Shown one piece after another: positions 31,873 to 44,173 of a stretch of DNA of 64,000 bases. The notes below the pieces were generated by a model, which saw only the letters and a list, made by a program, of their open reading frames with translations, searched no databases and was not told the origin of the DNA. The DNA comes from Lytechinus variegatus (Eukaryota > Echinodermata > Echinoidea > Temnopleuroida > Toxopneustidae). A program made the translations under genes and the position numbers. The stretch spans positions 63,090,697-63,154,696 of the forward strand of contig NC_054741.1 of assembly GCF_018143015.1 (NCBI RefSeq), given 5' to 3'. How positions within the stretch are numbered: the stretch's first letter is position 1; each line of letters begins with the position of its first letter.

Positions 31873-34800
31873 TTATATACCACGGCCGCGAGGTGTTGCA
31901 GGAGGTTGTGGTCGCGGGGTGGGTGCAGGAGCAGCTGGAGGTCGTGGCCTGGCTCGGGCTCGTAGAGCTAAAGTAAGCAATGTCAGAAAGAAACAGATGG
32001 AGGATTAATTCATGGCTTAAGATAAACAAAATACCATTCAACAAAAAAAAAACATCGCGGATTAATGAAAGAGAGTCGTAATTCCAATTTATATTTTGTT
32101 TGGTACACAAATTGTAATAACGTAATTTTTGTACCCCAATTAAAACGCTGTGGTTTTGAAACCGATTTTGAGGGAAACCCTTCTTCCTTGCGAAATGAAT
32201 AGCCTTTAAACTTAATTCAATTCTTTATTTCATTTCCATTCAAAACATAAATACAATTTTCCAGACGAGCATTCTTACTTCGCAAAACCAAAAAAAAGGT
32301 ACAATATTGAGCATAAATGGAAATGAAGGGGTCAACTAAAACTTAGACCGTAACTGGAAAACTAATCTCTTTCAATTCAGTTCAGCTCACCAGTTGTGAC
32401 TAATGACATGCATAAACCAAAGCACATTTCCCCACATTTCAAATTTTGCTGTCGCCTACCACTTTTATCCATCTGATTCTATATGTCCTTTACTTCTCTC
32501 TGGGATTTTGAAACCTCATTTCTGTCTGCTCAGTATCGTACTTCCCATATTTTCACTTGTCTCATTTGTGTACGCGTTCTTCTTACTTTTCATTGATGCA
32601 TTGTTTTACCAAGGTCAGATGAATTTTGAAACGTGACCAGACCAACTAATAAGTGTATGTTTTCATATTGGACCATATAATGCCTGTATTAAGTAAGTTT
32701 GTCACGTGCACAATGAAGTGCAAATCCACTATATGGTCACTCTTATAAGATTCATGGAAAAATTCGATGATTTTATATGGAATATATGCCAAACTCACTT
32801 GAACAATAGTCAACTGTTCGACCACTGCAGGCAGCATCAAAGCCCTGGCAAGGATCATGGATCGGAATTATTTGGTTCGCCTCCATGTGACCTCCGACGA
32901 AGCACAACAGGCCGCTTCGAGATATCCCGTAGAGTTCCCGAAATGCATGTCGATCATGGCGGCTGAAATCTTTCACCTTGTCGAATACCTCTTTCAGGAC
33001 CTTCCAATAGCATCTGCCATGTCCTTCATCCCACCTTTCTTTTTGATATATATAACAGTACTGACTGAAGCGGGCGCCTGGGTTGTATCCAGCTCCTGAT
33101 TTTTTTCAAAAGGGTAAACATGGTAATCGAATGGTAATCACGTGATCAAAGTACCAGCAAGAATGAGGTTATAATGGAACTCTTGCATTTAACAAAAGGT
33201 GATTGTCCACGCTCATCAGATGTAAGAAAATTCCATGTGAGTGAAAGTCCGTCGGTATCTATGTCACTTCAACTTAGGCCCAGATCAAATCAATTCGAGG
33301 TTGATTTAAAGACAACTGAAGTCAAGCTTACGTCATTTAGTATTAAATTGTAAGTGTATTTATGGGTATTGTTATTTATCTCCCGAATGGTGTGCTCTTT
33401 GGGGTATTCGAAAACTAATTGTCAAAGCGCTATCAATATGTTAATAAAATTCACGAATTTGTTAATTTAATACAAAATTAAACTGTGCAAAACATTACAG
33501 ACCTACATTTTTTGTTATCTCGAAATGCTATGTTATCAGGTTCTCACTTAATTTGTCAAATTTAGAATAAGAACATTGCATTAGACTTATGAGAGAAATA
33601 AATACAACTTACGTAAGATGTGTGTGCAATCATTAGGCCTACGGTTCATGACTTTCATGCGATCGAAATTCTTGACATTGATAGAATAGTGCATTTTATG
33701 TTGTATTGGGAAAGCTCTATATGAAAGTAAGGTTAAGCAACTCACGGAATCCTAACGCAAATGCATGGCGCAAAAGGAAATGCAGTTTTAATTCAAGGTA
33801 TTGAAAGTGATAAGATCTCTCCATGAAATACTACCGAAAAACAGAGGAAACCAATAGATTTTATTTAGTCAATTAGAGGCAACGTCCGAGAAAAAAACTA
33901 CTGAATGTTTAGTCATGTTATACCTGCTTAATACTTAAGGCAACTTTACCATGTCATAGTTGAATATGAATATGATAATGAAAACATAAGAAATTTATAA
34001 AGTGAAGAGAAATATATATTGTAATTGTTAAATGACTCCATACTCAGAAGAGAAACCACAATACTAACAAAACAAACAATTTAATTCTATATTTGGTGTA
34101 AGAATTGCGTTTATAATCGCAGGCGTTAAAAACTGAATGCTATCGTAAATGTCTTAATTCTAATTTGATTTGAAATTCCACCTTTTGGATTCAAGTAAAC
34201 TAATGGTTCGATCTTGGACCCTGTTTCAGAAAATGTAACATTTAAGTACGATTAATTGACGAGTATGCTCTCAACATGGTGTTCTTATCTAATAACATTA
34301 ACTTGAAATTGATAACAAGTATTTTTTAATGAAACATTGCATTGTTTCTAAATTGGCATAAGGTTCACTAGGACAAGTTATTGGATGAAAAGAGACTACT
34401 TACCTCCAAACCCTCCATACATGCCATAGCCTCTGTATCCACCAAACCCTTGAGAAACACAGCAACCTATCATAACAGACAAGGAGACTCCGAGGAGAAG
34501 TCCTTTCTGTGATGAAATGACAAAATTGTATGAGAATAAAGAATATGTAACAATATGAAAACAATATGAACGAGCATAAAAAACCAATAGGGCGATTAGT
34601 AGTAAGGTAACCTATCTTTTCTTGACAACACGAATGCCAAAGACCAAAGGCTACAATTTGTGTAGTTTTATTGTAAGCTTTTAACGATCGTATTTATTTT
34701 GTCATTTGTATAGCCCTTTGTAACTTTGAAAAAGCGTTTGATAAGAAGTAACCATCATTTTCACTATCATTATTAAAGAGCGACTGTAGAGTGACGCTAG

Positions 34801-35160
34801 ACCTGAAATGTTATTTAAAGTGACGTCTTCCCGGACGGTTTGGAGACTGATTCGTTTGGTCGGTTGTAGTATCAACTTGAACTTGTTATCTGTTCTTGAT
34901 CTTACAACAGTAGACACGAATTGAAATCTTCCAATAATAGTATTTTAGTATGAAGGGCGTAAGAGATAGATTCAAAAGTCCGATAAAGTCCTTTTTTGAA
35001 AATAATAATTTTGTAATGAATAACTAAGGGTAATTGACTGAAACAAGATCAGTATTATCATTAGTTACCGGATATCACAAATTTCTCCTTAATGGAGAAG
35101 AAAATGAAGCGCTTGAAGCACGTATCAAACAAATGTCATCCCACTTACCATTGTCGTCAT
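31873..35160 (-). CDS. Gene B: small secreted six-cysteine protein
   Basis: Exons: 35149-35160 (MTTM), 34404-34506, 32799-33095 and 31873-31967 (TAA 31873-31875). GT-AG borders and phases 0,1,1 give 168 residues. The signal peptide MTTMKGLLLGVSLSVMIGCC is followed by a linker with GFGGYRGYGMYGGFGG. The cysteine domain has YNPGARFSQYC, then CYWKVLKEVFDK, SRSGLLC, DPCQGFDAAC and GRTVDYC. Spacing is 14, 35, 17, 6, 7, with an extra-long C3-C4 gap. The tail is Arg/Pro/Ala-rich (LRARARPRPPAAPAP) and ends PRGRGI, as in gene C. TATAAATA at 35251-35258 (minus) lies about 90 bp before the ATG. Head-to-head with gene C across 1.8 kb. A secreted, cationic-tailed protein of unknown role. Confidence 0.87.
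32213..32330 (-). mobile_element. LINE 3' tail fragment (inverted)
   Basis: TTCTTTATTTCATTTCCATT, CAAAACATAAATACAATTTT and GCATTCTTACTTCG are the complement of the tail at 24950-25098. Inserted in an intron of gene B. Confidence 0.55.
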
Positions 35161-35250
35161 TTTGTAGTTTTACAAGGCTGGAAAATCAAAGAAGAAACTA
35201 CTGTTGAACATTTTTCTCGAAACCAAATGACATTCGCCCACATCGTATTA

Positions 35251-35258
35251 GTATTTAT
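35251..35258 (-). promoter_or_regulatory. TATA box of gene B
   Basis: The minus strand reads GAGAAAAGGAGTATAAATAC. The GAGAA..GGAGTATAA block recurs before gene D, at 46371-46380 on the same strand, at a similar distance from the ATG. Confidence 0.6.
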
Positions 35259-36893
35259 ACTCCTTTTCTCATTGTACAAATTTAATCCGTCCATGTGTCA
35301 CTTTGGAACAAGCTCCACTTACACTCGTTCATGAATATTCCAAAAATAAAGTTTGGAATTCAACACCAAGTGACGATCAAAATATGATTATCACACAATA
35401 TCGTGTTTGTGTCTTAAAGGAACAGGATATGGCAAGTTCTTTTGTCTAATGTCTCGACGAATATTAGTTTTGAATTTAACTACTTAAATTCTATACTAGA
35501 CTCCCCTCCCCCATACGTCATGCATCAGCTCTTCACTGTTCAAAACCAAAAAACTGAGACCTTACCATTTTAAAGACAGTTTTAGATTACTTTTTGTAAT
35601 GTATTTTGTAGAGACACAGGCTTTCATTATCCTTTAATTTTCACTTATTCATACCTGTTTTGCTTATGTCTTTAATCATTGGTTATTGTTAAGCTGCTAT
35701 GTATTGTAAAGTGCATTTTAGTATATAATAGTACAATTATCATTATCGTCATTATTTTCAAAGAAACCGCATGAATAGTGCATATGAAAAAAATCCCAAA
35801 ATATTCAGTTAAAAGTATTTCAAATAGTGCTGGACTCTCTAAGCTGTTTTTGACAATTTGATCAGAGATTAATACTAAAATAAAATAATTTATTGGACGT
35901 CAGATTCGATTTTTAAAACTATTTTGAGCAGCTTTCTAGGCACAATTACAACCAAACAGGATATTTACAAACTACCGGTCGGCGGCCATTTTGAATTTTT
36001 AGCTCCCCTAAATACTGACACAGAAGTGCTCCAGATGACCCATCTATATTTTTTTATATCCATGCCTGTAACTCTTGGACCCTAGTACATGAAATGTACA
36101 TTGTAGCAAAAAAAATGAACTGTGATATGTTAATTGGGGGGGGGGTCTTCACGTGTACTGAATAAAGATAAGAATTAGAACATCTGGGCATTTATAGAAG
36201 ACGTGACCGTTAGCCTAAATGAATATTAGACCAAATGGTGTATGGAAAAAGGGGGCAATTAGACCAAATTGATAGTAAAACAGTTGTAGGTAGCCAAGAA
36301 GATGATAGAAACACACTAATGTGTCGAAGGGGGCGGGGGCCTGGCACCCAAAAGTTTAAAGACCAACAGAAACAAGAGAACGGACGAAGGGAAAAGGGGA
36401 AAAAGAAAAGTGTGAAATATGATATCATACGTTAATGATATCTATCATAAAATTTGATAGTCATCTTAAAAGCCGACATTTTCTTTCGTTCGCATCGGTC
36501 GATCACTTCTTTAAGGATTTTTTCCCCACATACTCCATTTTGTGCCCCATCAAAACTTTAGGCTCCTTTTCCCACTGGTTAGAAGATCTTCTAATGGGTC
36601 CACCTGCTAGTAGACCAAACTAATAAAACCCAATCACACAGAGTTGACCTTATCAGATAATGTTCCACTGACTTTCTATTTTTACAAATGTGATTATAAT
36701 TCATCAATACAAGTTGGCATTAATCCAGTGGTTATTTTCAGAAATAATTCAGCGGTCGTAGGCATATATCACATCTCAATTACTAATCTGAATGGATTAG
36801 AGGTTACCCATTTTGGAAAGGTATAAGTAGAGTGAATAAGTAAGGGGTCACCACATTGATGTCGCGGTACAAGTGTACCATCTCTCTGGAGCT

Positions 36894-36900
36894 TTTATAA
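36894..36900 (+). promoter_or_regulatory. TATA box of gene C
   Basis: TTTATAA, 42-48 bp before the ATG at 36942, preceded by TCTCTCTGGAGC. This implies a short 5' leader of about 15-20 bases. Confidence 0.5.
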
Positions 36901-36941
36901 CAATGCTTGCAGGATATCAGTCGATTCAAAGCAGCAACAGA

Positions 36942-39900
36942 ATGACAGCATCGGTAAGTATATTTTTCCCACTCGATTCGATTGATATTGTGTGTGTCTC
37001 ATGTCTTCACAATTGGTTAAACTCATTGCCTTACGCATCGGGGTGAGGGTAGGGACATGGGGCAAGGGTAATATGAATATTTTTTTTACGAATGAAATAT
37101 ATTTTAATAATAAAAAATAAAATGAGATATGCATTTAATGTAAAATTTATGAATAGATTATGTGATTTGTTTCTATGCCTTATTATTCCCTATACCATGG
37201 AGAGTGGTAAAGCAGGATGTAATAGTATTCATCAACTACTTGATAGAAAAGATTTTGCATAAACATTAAATTTTGTCACAAAATACAAGAGAAAACAAAT
37301 TCAGGTAATCTTTTAGATCATACATAATCACCCGATTTAATCGGACGATTCACAAATCTACAGTGATCATTTGACTAAGATTATTTTATTATTCTGTTGA
37401 AGTCTAGTATCACCAATTTAGAATTTCTCACAGTTTGTAATTCAAACAATTGAAATTTTATTTTTGTACTCCCAGTAAAGTATACTGGAAGCAATATAGC
37501 AGAGCCCGCCACCTGATTAATAAAAAAGTAAAACATAATGATTTACACAATAACAGTAGAGGTTTAATATGAAATAATGACAAGCCAAAAGAATTACGTT
37601 GTAAGGATGTTGTCAGAAGTAATATTATGCTGAATGATATGATATTATTATCGTATGGTATTATTTCAGAAGCTATCGCTCCTTGCTCTATGTCTATCTC
37701 TTTTGGTTTCTGCATCTGTTTCACAAAATTGGGACACGTTCGGTGAATATGGATTCGGTGGATTTGGTGAGTACATCATTACATGATATTGACTGGACTT
37801 GAGGGATATACCATTTATTTATCCCAAACTATTTTAATATTTCCCCGAGTCGTGACGAGGGAAATATAGGCAATGTAAGTGAGGGAATCCTTTATGGTTT
37901 CTCCAGAAAATTAATGTATGGAAATGTTATTTAATCTTTATCCCTATACATGTAGTTCCATAAACGACAAGTAGCTGAAAGAAAGAGCCGACAATTTCAG
38001 AATATTGCTGTCCTGCCGAGTTCCTACGGGAGTTACCACAAACAGAAACAGAATATAGTCTTTGTCTGTACTTTTGTCATATTCATTCACTACTTTTTAG
38101 GAGAGCTGTTTGTGCAATTAGGTGCTTACAAAAATGTACTTATACAGTATTAGTCTGGGATTGTATTCTTGAAACAATTGTTGAGACAGTCAGTGTTGCA
38201 TTCTTGAAACATTTAGTAAAAGTGTCAATGTCAAGTGTATCAATTTTTCAGAAATGTGGTTTTCCTTTTGAAACCCAGATACCCCCCGCCAAATGAGTTT
38301 TTGGTATCCTTTCTTCAAATTGTTTTTGCTCACTCATGCGTGAATAAGAAATAACCTAAGTAATATCAGATGAAAGAGGAGATTCTAAGCTTTAAATTGG
38401 TAGGTCATTTGTTTATTCTATTTATGATTAACTTATGATAAATGATCGCTAAATCTCGGTTTCGTTTATTCTGGGATAATAACACTATGCCTTTGCTGCT
38501 TGGTTGCCCCCCCCCCCCCCCTCCTCATAAAAGGGGAAAACATGTAACATGTATAATGAATTACCAATCAAAATGATCAGTGTGGGTTTGTGTTTTGCTT
38601 CGTTACGCCGCATATCGCATTATTACCATAATTATTGTTTTTTGGTGTGTTTTTTTTTTGGGGGGGAGGGGGGGGGGGGGGTTCGTTATGTATAATTATT
38701 GTTTACGGGAAGACTGAATGTATGTTTTTATGCTTCTATTCAATTTCTAGGTCCAGAACTAGCCCCCGGTGCTCGCATGGCTAATTACTGTAATCTGTTT
38801 AACAAGGAGAAGCACGACCAAGGAAAGGGCTGCAATGGACAGGTCTTAAAGAAAGTTTATGATAAAGACAAGGATATTAACCAAAATGAATCTATGTTAA
38901 GGATCTTCAGACTGGCGAGGAGAGGGGCATTTTGTTACAAGGAAGGAGCTCATGTTGTGACTATTAGATCACCTTGTCATGCAATGGAAATTTCTTGTCG
39001 TCCATATTCCCGTAGTTTGGTCGATAACTGTTGGAGTAAGTACATTTTTTATGTTTTTTTTAATTTCTAGTGGGTACTTCAGCATAATCGTGATTATTGG
39101 ATGAGTGCGTGTGAGAGTCATCTTGCGATTTGGAAATCGTTATTCTTTCTTTTTTCTGCACAGCGCGTAATATACGTTAAATACACACACGACGATTTTT
39201 TTTTTACGTGTTATCGGTTGGTTATAAACTCAGATTTTTTCTTACTATCAGGAGTTTGTGAGCGAACCGTAGGATACCCGTACGGCATTTCCAATCATTT
39301 TTCATGAACATTTACCACGTTTACTGACAATCGGAAGGGGGCCGTCTGGGAATGGTCCGATGTCCGTTGGTTATCCGTACCATGGACCTTTAGGTCCATG
39401 CCCGTACTATGTCCTTTCCAGCATCGATGTGGCTTCCTTCGTCCTAACGAATATTACTCTGACACTGAATGTATATAGTATAAAATTGTCTGCCTTAAAT
39501 ATATTTTGTGTGAGATGTAGATATCACACTTATTTTTTAGTTATTTTACTCTATTTATCAAAGTGAAAAAGAGGAAAATGATACATTGCCACACAGCTTG
39601 TCTAATTACAATGACTAATGTGGTTAAATGCATGACATATTGTACATACACGACGTATAGTTTTCACCCTTATGATAGCAGTTTCTTTTATTTATTGCAA
39701 CCCCCTTTCACAACAAAAAATGATAAAATGTAACTTTGTACTCTTCAGATGCATTGCATTTCGTAAGCGAAGGTGCACATTTATACGCATTGAAACGAAT
39801 GCATGCACCATAAAGAGGTGCAAAGCTGCACTATTATTATGAACAAAGGTGTGCATTTTTGGCATTTTTCTTTCTCACTCTTTTCGTTTAATTCCGGGTT

Positions 39901-40135
39901 TCTATTCATGGTAGAATATTCAACCTGTTTCTCTTAGTTTGTACAATTAAGACACAACCACAGCCGTTGTCAAAGCTAACATGCATGTGCTAGATACAAG
40001 GCATGACTTCAAACATTTTTCTGTCGTTGTTATTTTTCCGTAACAGAAGTGGCTCAGCCTCCAACTCGTCGACCAGACACTCCTGGCCCTAATCCACCCA
40101 AGGCCCCCGAAACTCCACGTGGACGAGGCATCTAA
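36942..40135 (+). CDS. Gene C: small secreted six-cysteine protein
   Basis: The only plus-strand member. Exons: 36942-36953 (MTAS), 37670-37766, 38751-39035 and 40047-40135 (TAA 40133-40135). GT-AG borders, phases 0,1,1, 160 residues. The signal peptide (KLSLLALCLSLLVSASVSQ) leads to a short Gly/Phe linker (EYGFGGFG). The cysteine domain has APGARMANYC, CNGQVLKKVYDKDKD, FRLARRGAFCY, PCHAMEISC and VDNCW, with spacing 13, 33, 13, 6, 10. The Pro-rich tail ends ETPRGRGI, matching gene B. AATAAA at 40825-40830 suggests a 3' untranslated region of about 0.7 kb. All six cysteines and all splice sites are intact. No known domain recognised. Secretion is inferred from the N-terminus. Confidence 0.88.
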
Positions 40136-40824
40136 CCATCCATCGATTTCTTTAAACGCATCCGGGAAAGAAGCGCTGGACACAGAGACTCAGTTTGTGA
40201 TGGAGAGTGGCGACAGAGTTTGATGTGGCTTTCAACTAACATTGAATTTCTGTCATGGCTTCCTCAACTAAACATTATCACAAGAATCAGGAGGACAATT
40301 TGAGTTCAGCAAATACTAGCAGAGCTTCGAAAATCACCGATAATGCTACAGTCCGACCCACAAAACTCTGAAAGGCTACAGACCGACGTATAGTATGCCA
40401 TATGAAATAAGGTACTGTAGAAGATATGAAATCTTTGTCTTGAGTCGGTATCGTTGGTGTGACTAAAGCAAAACTGAAGCGGTCCTGTATCTTTACGATG
40501 GCGGCCCATGTGGAAGGTGATCCAGGGAATCACGGTTATACTACTGGGTGTTCATGGATGCACCTTTACCGTCGATAGGGATGCTTTGAAAGGACTGCTA
40601 CCATTCCTATGACTAAGAACGCCGTTTATACCAATCGCCCTTCTCTAGTTAGCATTTGTACTCCCCTATGTTGAAGTAATATAGTTTTGGCTCAGATAGG
40701 CTAAGATTAACAGTATAGGTTTCCTGCTGAGTTTCAAGGTCGGCCATTAGGCTATTATGTTTAGATGTTGATGTAAAACACAAAACCTTTTACAATATTT
40801 GTTTTTAATGTGAATATTTTGAAA

Positions 40825-40830
40825 AATAAA
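40825..40830 (+). terminator. Polyadenylation signal of gene C
   Basis: AATAAA followed by AGTAATAATC and a T/GT-rich stretch (TGGTCTTGTGAC), 690 bases after the stop codon. Confidence 0.55.
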
Positions 40831-41358
40831 AGTAATAATCAATACTGGTCTTGTGACATTAATTATGTAAGTTATAATCTTTTCAATCGTAAAAACTGAT
40901 TTCTTTTTTACTTCGAGTTCGTAATCTCATGAGATCCTACAAAGGCTTAGACCTACCAGGCATCTATGGTATGAAAACATGCTCAACTTTAGTCGAGAAG
41001 AAATGATAGAATGGGTGATGGAGCGATTTTGGACAACGAACAAACGAACAGGAACGAAGCAAGAGTAGAAATTATGATGAGAAACAGTTTGAGAGAAAAA
41101 GAAAACAAGAGTGTGAGGGACAAGGAGAGAGCATCTTAGAGAGTGTGAAGAACATGGCTTCTTAATAAAACTGCTGCGTCTTTCAGTAAAGTTTGGCGTT
41201 TCACACCTGATATCCCACATTCTCATCATTTTGCCTATTCTTGGAGAAAGGAGGAAAATATTCTGTGGAAGACAACAGCAAAAAATGCGTGGCAGAGACT
41301 TTTGATGAAATACGGACGGACTGAGGAAGCAGAAAAAAATGCAAAGAGAACAGTTGGC

Positions 41359-41407
41359 ATTTCGGGTAGGTTGAATCTAAAAAACAGACAGACAACCTGC
41401 CCGAAAT
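41359..41407. repeat. Short hairpin
   Basis: ATTTCGGGTAGGTTG and CAACCTGCCCGAAAT are nearly exact complements around a 19-base loop. Confidence 0.65.
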
Positions 41408-41744
41408 ATCGAGTCAATCATGATCAAGGACTCACCACATGCCGAACCGCACACTAACCAGGATGTACATGCGACTGCTTTGTGAAATTGAGCAAAACTT
41501 TGGAATAATTTCTTAGTTTCTTATTTTGATGAAATTTATATGCTTCTTTAATGTTTCACTTTTCATCAACTTCAACCTATTAAAATGGGGTGGACAGGAT
41601 TTTATTCCTTTTTATTGTGTGATATTTTTTGGAATAAATAAAAAATGTAAGCCAAATATAACGCTACAAAAAATTGTTCCAATTTGGCCTTTCAGTTGGC
41701 AAAAAAGGGCACATGTTATGATAAAATGCCTCGTTCAAATGCAT

Positions 41745-41812
41745 AGATTCCGTGATCGAACCGCGAACTTTATTGTATCATGCTCTTGAGGCCACTCTGC
41801 TAAGTTACACGA
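41745..41812 (-). mobile_element. tRNA-derived SINE or tRNA relic
   Basis: The minus strand has GTAACTTAGCAGAGTGGCC (A-box-like) and GCGGTTCGATCACGG (B box) about 30 bases on. The fold is incomplete. Confidence 0.4.
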
Positions 41813-43399
41813 AAAAAATGAAGACAAATACATACGATGTCTCACACTTCACACACAGTTACTAGAATGTAACTTTTATTTCAATTCAATTTATTTTATT
41901 TCATTTTTAACCATGTTAACAGAACAAAGTAATATGGTCGAAATAGTAACAATGAACTTTTACAGACAAAATAAATTGAGGCATATACAGTATATGATAT
42001 TTGTTAAAGAGGCATGAAGTGGTGAATTTAATGAAATGATTATTTAAAATTGAGGTAATGATGACCTGTATGATTTCAGAAAATTATTTTTAAGTTTCAT
42101 TTTAAAAGATCGGGGACGCACCATCAATCTAAAAAGTGGGGACTTGTTACATACACTAAATAAATCAAATCTTATCTAAGACACGGACAAAGTTAAAAAA
42201 TAATAAGAGAACAGTTCGCTAACCCGGAACGCTCCCTATCCCCCCAAAACCCAACTTAAATTCACTTGGCACTACTGGAACTTTGTTACAAATCACGTGT
42301 TTACTATGAAGCGGTTTGAAATATGAGCAGTTGACTGGTGTGGTAATCTAGAATGGGAACGTTGGAAGTCCCCGGTTAATGTGTAAAATGTAAGAATATC
42401 CTCAGAATAAGGTAATTTCAAACTCTCTCTCACACACACCCTCCCACATGCACATACACACAAACCCAACCCTCACATAGATACACCCCCACCCATACGT
42501 CAGCTTATCCACAAATTCCACGTTTCTTTTTGTGAGTCTATTATGTACTTACGGTAGGAAGTTTTAATAAGCATTAATTGCCGAATAACTCAAATACTAT
42601 ATTTCCTTGTGAATCGATTTCAGCCCTAATATAAGAAGCCAATATGCTAACAATGAATCAATTAAAAATGATCTGAAAGGACATGAGAAGGAATTGTGCA
42701 CAATTCTTACATTATTCGCTTCCGCCAGTGACTTATTTTGATGGATGAAAGATGGTTTTCTGTTACTATATTTTGTATCGCATGGCAAACCAATCCCCCT
42801 CTAACTCGTGATAAAAATCAAGAGTATTTCTCACAGATCTATTTTAAAACTCTTTCTGTCGCCTCCTCTGTCCTTCTCCCTCAATCTTTTATTCTCTATA
42901 TTTTCTCATGTTACAGCCGTGTTCCGCTCTCTACCATTTCGTATTTATAATTTCCACTTCTTTACATTTTCAAATCTCTTGTACTCACACAAACCAATCA
43001 CAAAGTTCCCTTCTTTTACGTCCACTTTTTATCATCCACGCAAGAACTTAGGTGTCTAGTGATGTACAGTATAACAACGAAAAAATTTTTTTTCAGAATT
43101 ACGCTGTAGAAGAAATTACGTTATACTATATTTATTTTTTTCAACACTCATAAACAAAGATTCAATAAATATGAATTATTCATTACAAAACAGTATATTT
43201 GGCAATCATTATTATGTATAGTTTGTACAACATCATAATTTTATATAAGATCATGTCAATGCTTAACGTAGTGTTATCACTGTAAACACAATCCCCTCAT
43301 TGGATCTTACCGTTTAAAAATACCGTATGTACAATGTGAATGCGAAATATATAGATATTGTCTCACTACTTCTGAAGGTTTCCATGGCGAAGAAGAAGA

Positions 43400-43476
43400 G
43401 TGTAGCGGGTTTCACGGTACACTATGTACCAATTGCCTACGAAAGATACACGATGTTACCGTGAAACCCACTGCAC
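43400..43476. repeat. Hairpin with 20-bp arms
   Basis: GTGTAGCGGGTTTCACGGTA and its near-complement TACCGTGAAACCCACTGCAC flank a 37-base loop. Minimal foldback element. Confidence 0.7.
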
Positions 43477-43569
43477 TCATTATCTCACTGATTTGGCGTT
43501 TTCTTCAGATCGCTGGGTTGATAGGAGCAAATAAATGGTGCATAAAACATATAAAAGTAAAGAGTTTTT

Positions 43570-43850
43570 GCTTCCACGCTTCCCTTCGAGAACAGAAAGT
43601 ATTGAAAATGCCCGTCAAAATGACAATGAATAGCCGGGGACTTTGTCTAAAATTGGGGGAACCGGAACAGTAGTTTCATCGTAAGTTTCTGAGCTGACGA
43701 AAATTGCAAGCATGTCGTCTGTCCTGGGAACAGGACGAAAATGCCGTTTCGATTCCCCGAACCTCGGCAAAGACTGCATTGTCATGAAGGGAATTTGACA
43801 ATAGATTTTATACTTCCCAGAAAGCGTCTGTGTAGCTGTTGCGAAAAACC
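43570..43850. mobile_element. Foldback MITE, TTTGTCGAAAATTGG family (copy 5)
   Basis: GCTTCCACGC end, then ATGACAATGAATAGC, AGTAGTTTCATCGTAAG, hinge CATGTCGTCTGTCC, inverted arm GGACGAAAATGCCG, GGCAAAGACTGCATTGTCAT, and a GCGTCTGTGTAGC terminus. Diverged copy downstream of gene D. Confidence 0.55.
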
Positions 43851-44173
43851 CCTAAAGAAAACTTGTAAATGGACACCCGTGTGACGTTTAGCTGACAATG
43901 ATCTGTCCAGGTTTTCACGACACAGTTACACCGTCAACCGATTCTAAACCGACCGATTCTATTACACAATGTTCAATGACATACCATCGATCGACTTCCA
44001 ATCGATTCCATTAGTGTGCCCGTAGCATATCATATCACATCATTGATGTGATTTCACTGAAGGAATCCAACTTCTGTAAAGTGAACTGCGCACTTTGGTG
44101 GCATGTCGGGTGACATGACAAGGCAAAATGACGACTGTAGATAAGTATTGGTAAAAGTATCTTTGTAACATGT

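Larger units (their letters stand above)
35161..36941. promoter_or_regulatory. Shared divergent promoter region of genes B and C
   Basis: 1.8 kb between the divergent start codons. The B side has TATAAATA (35251-35258), the C side TTTATAA (36894-36900). In between, 35580-35760 looks like a retroelement tail (GTAAAGTGCATTTTAG, TACAATTATCATTATCGTCA) and 36130-36139 is a G run. No other exon found; the ORFs around 36210-36623 have no resemblance to known proteins. Confidence 0.45.
40855..44173. other. Intergenic between genes C and D
   Basis: Holds a small hairpin (41359-41407), a SINE-like piece (41745-41812), an inverted LINE-tail-like run (41875-41960), CA-rich sequence (42428-42500), a second hairpin (43400-43476) and a MITE (43570-43850). 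No exon was recognised. Confidence 0.5.
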
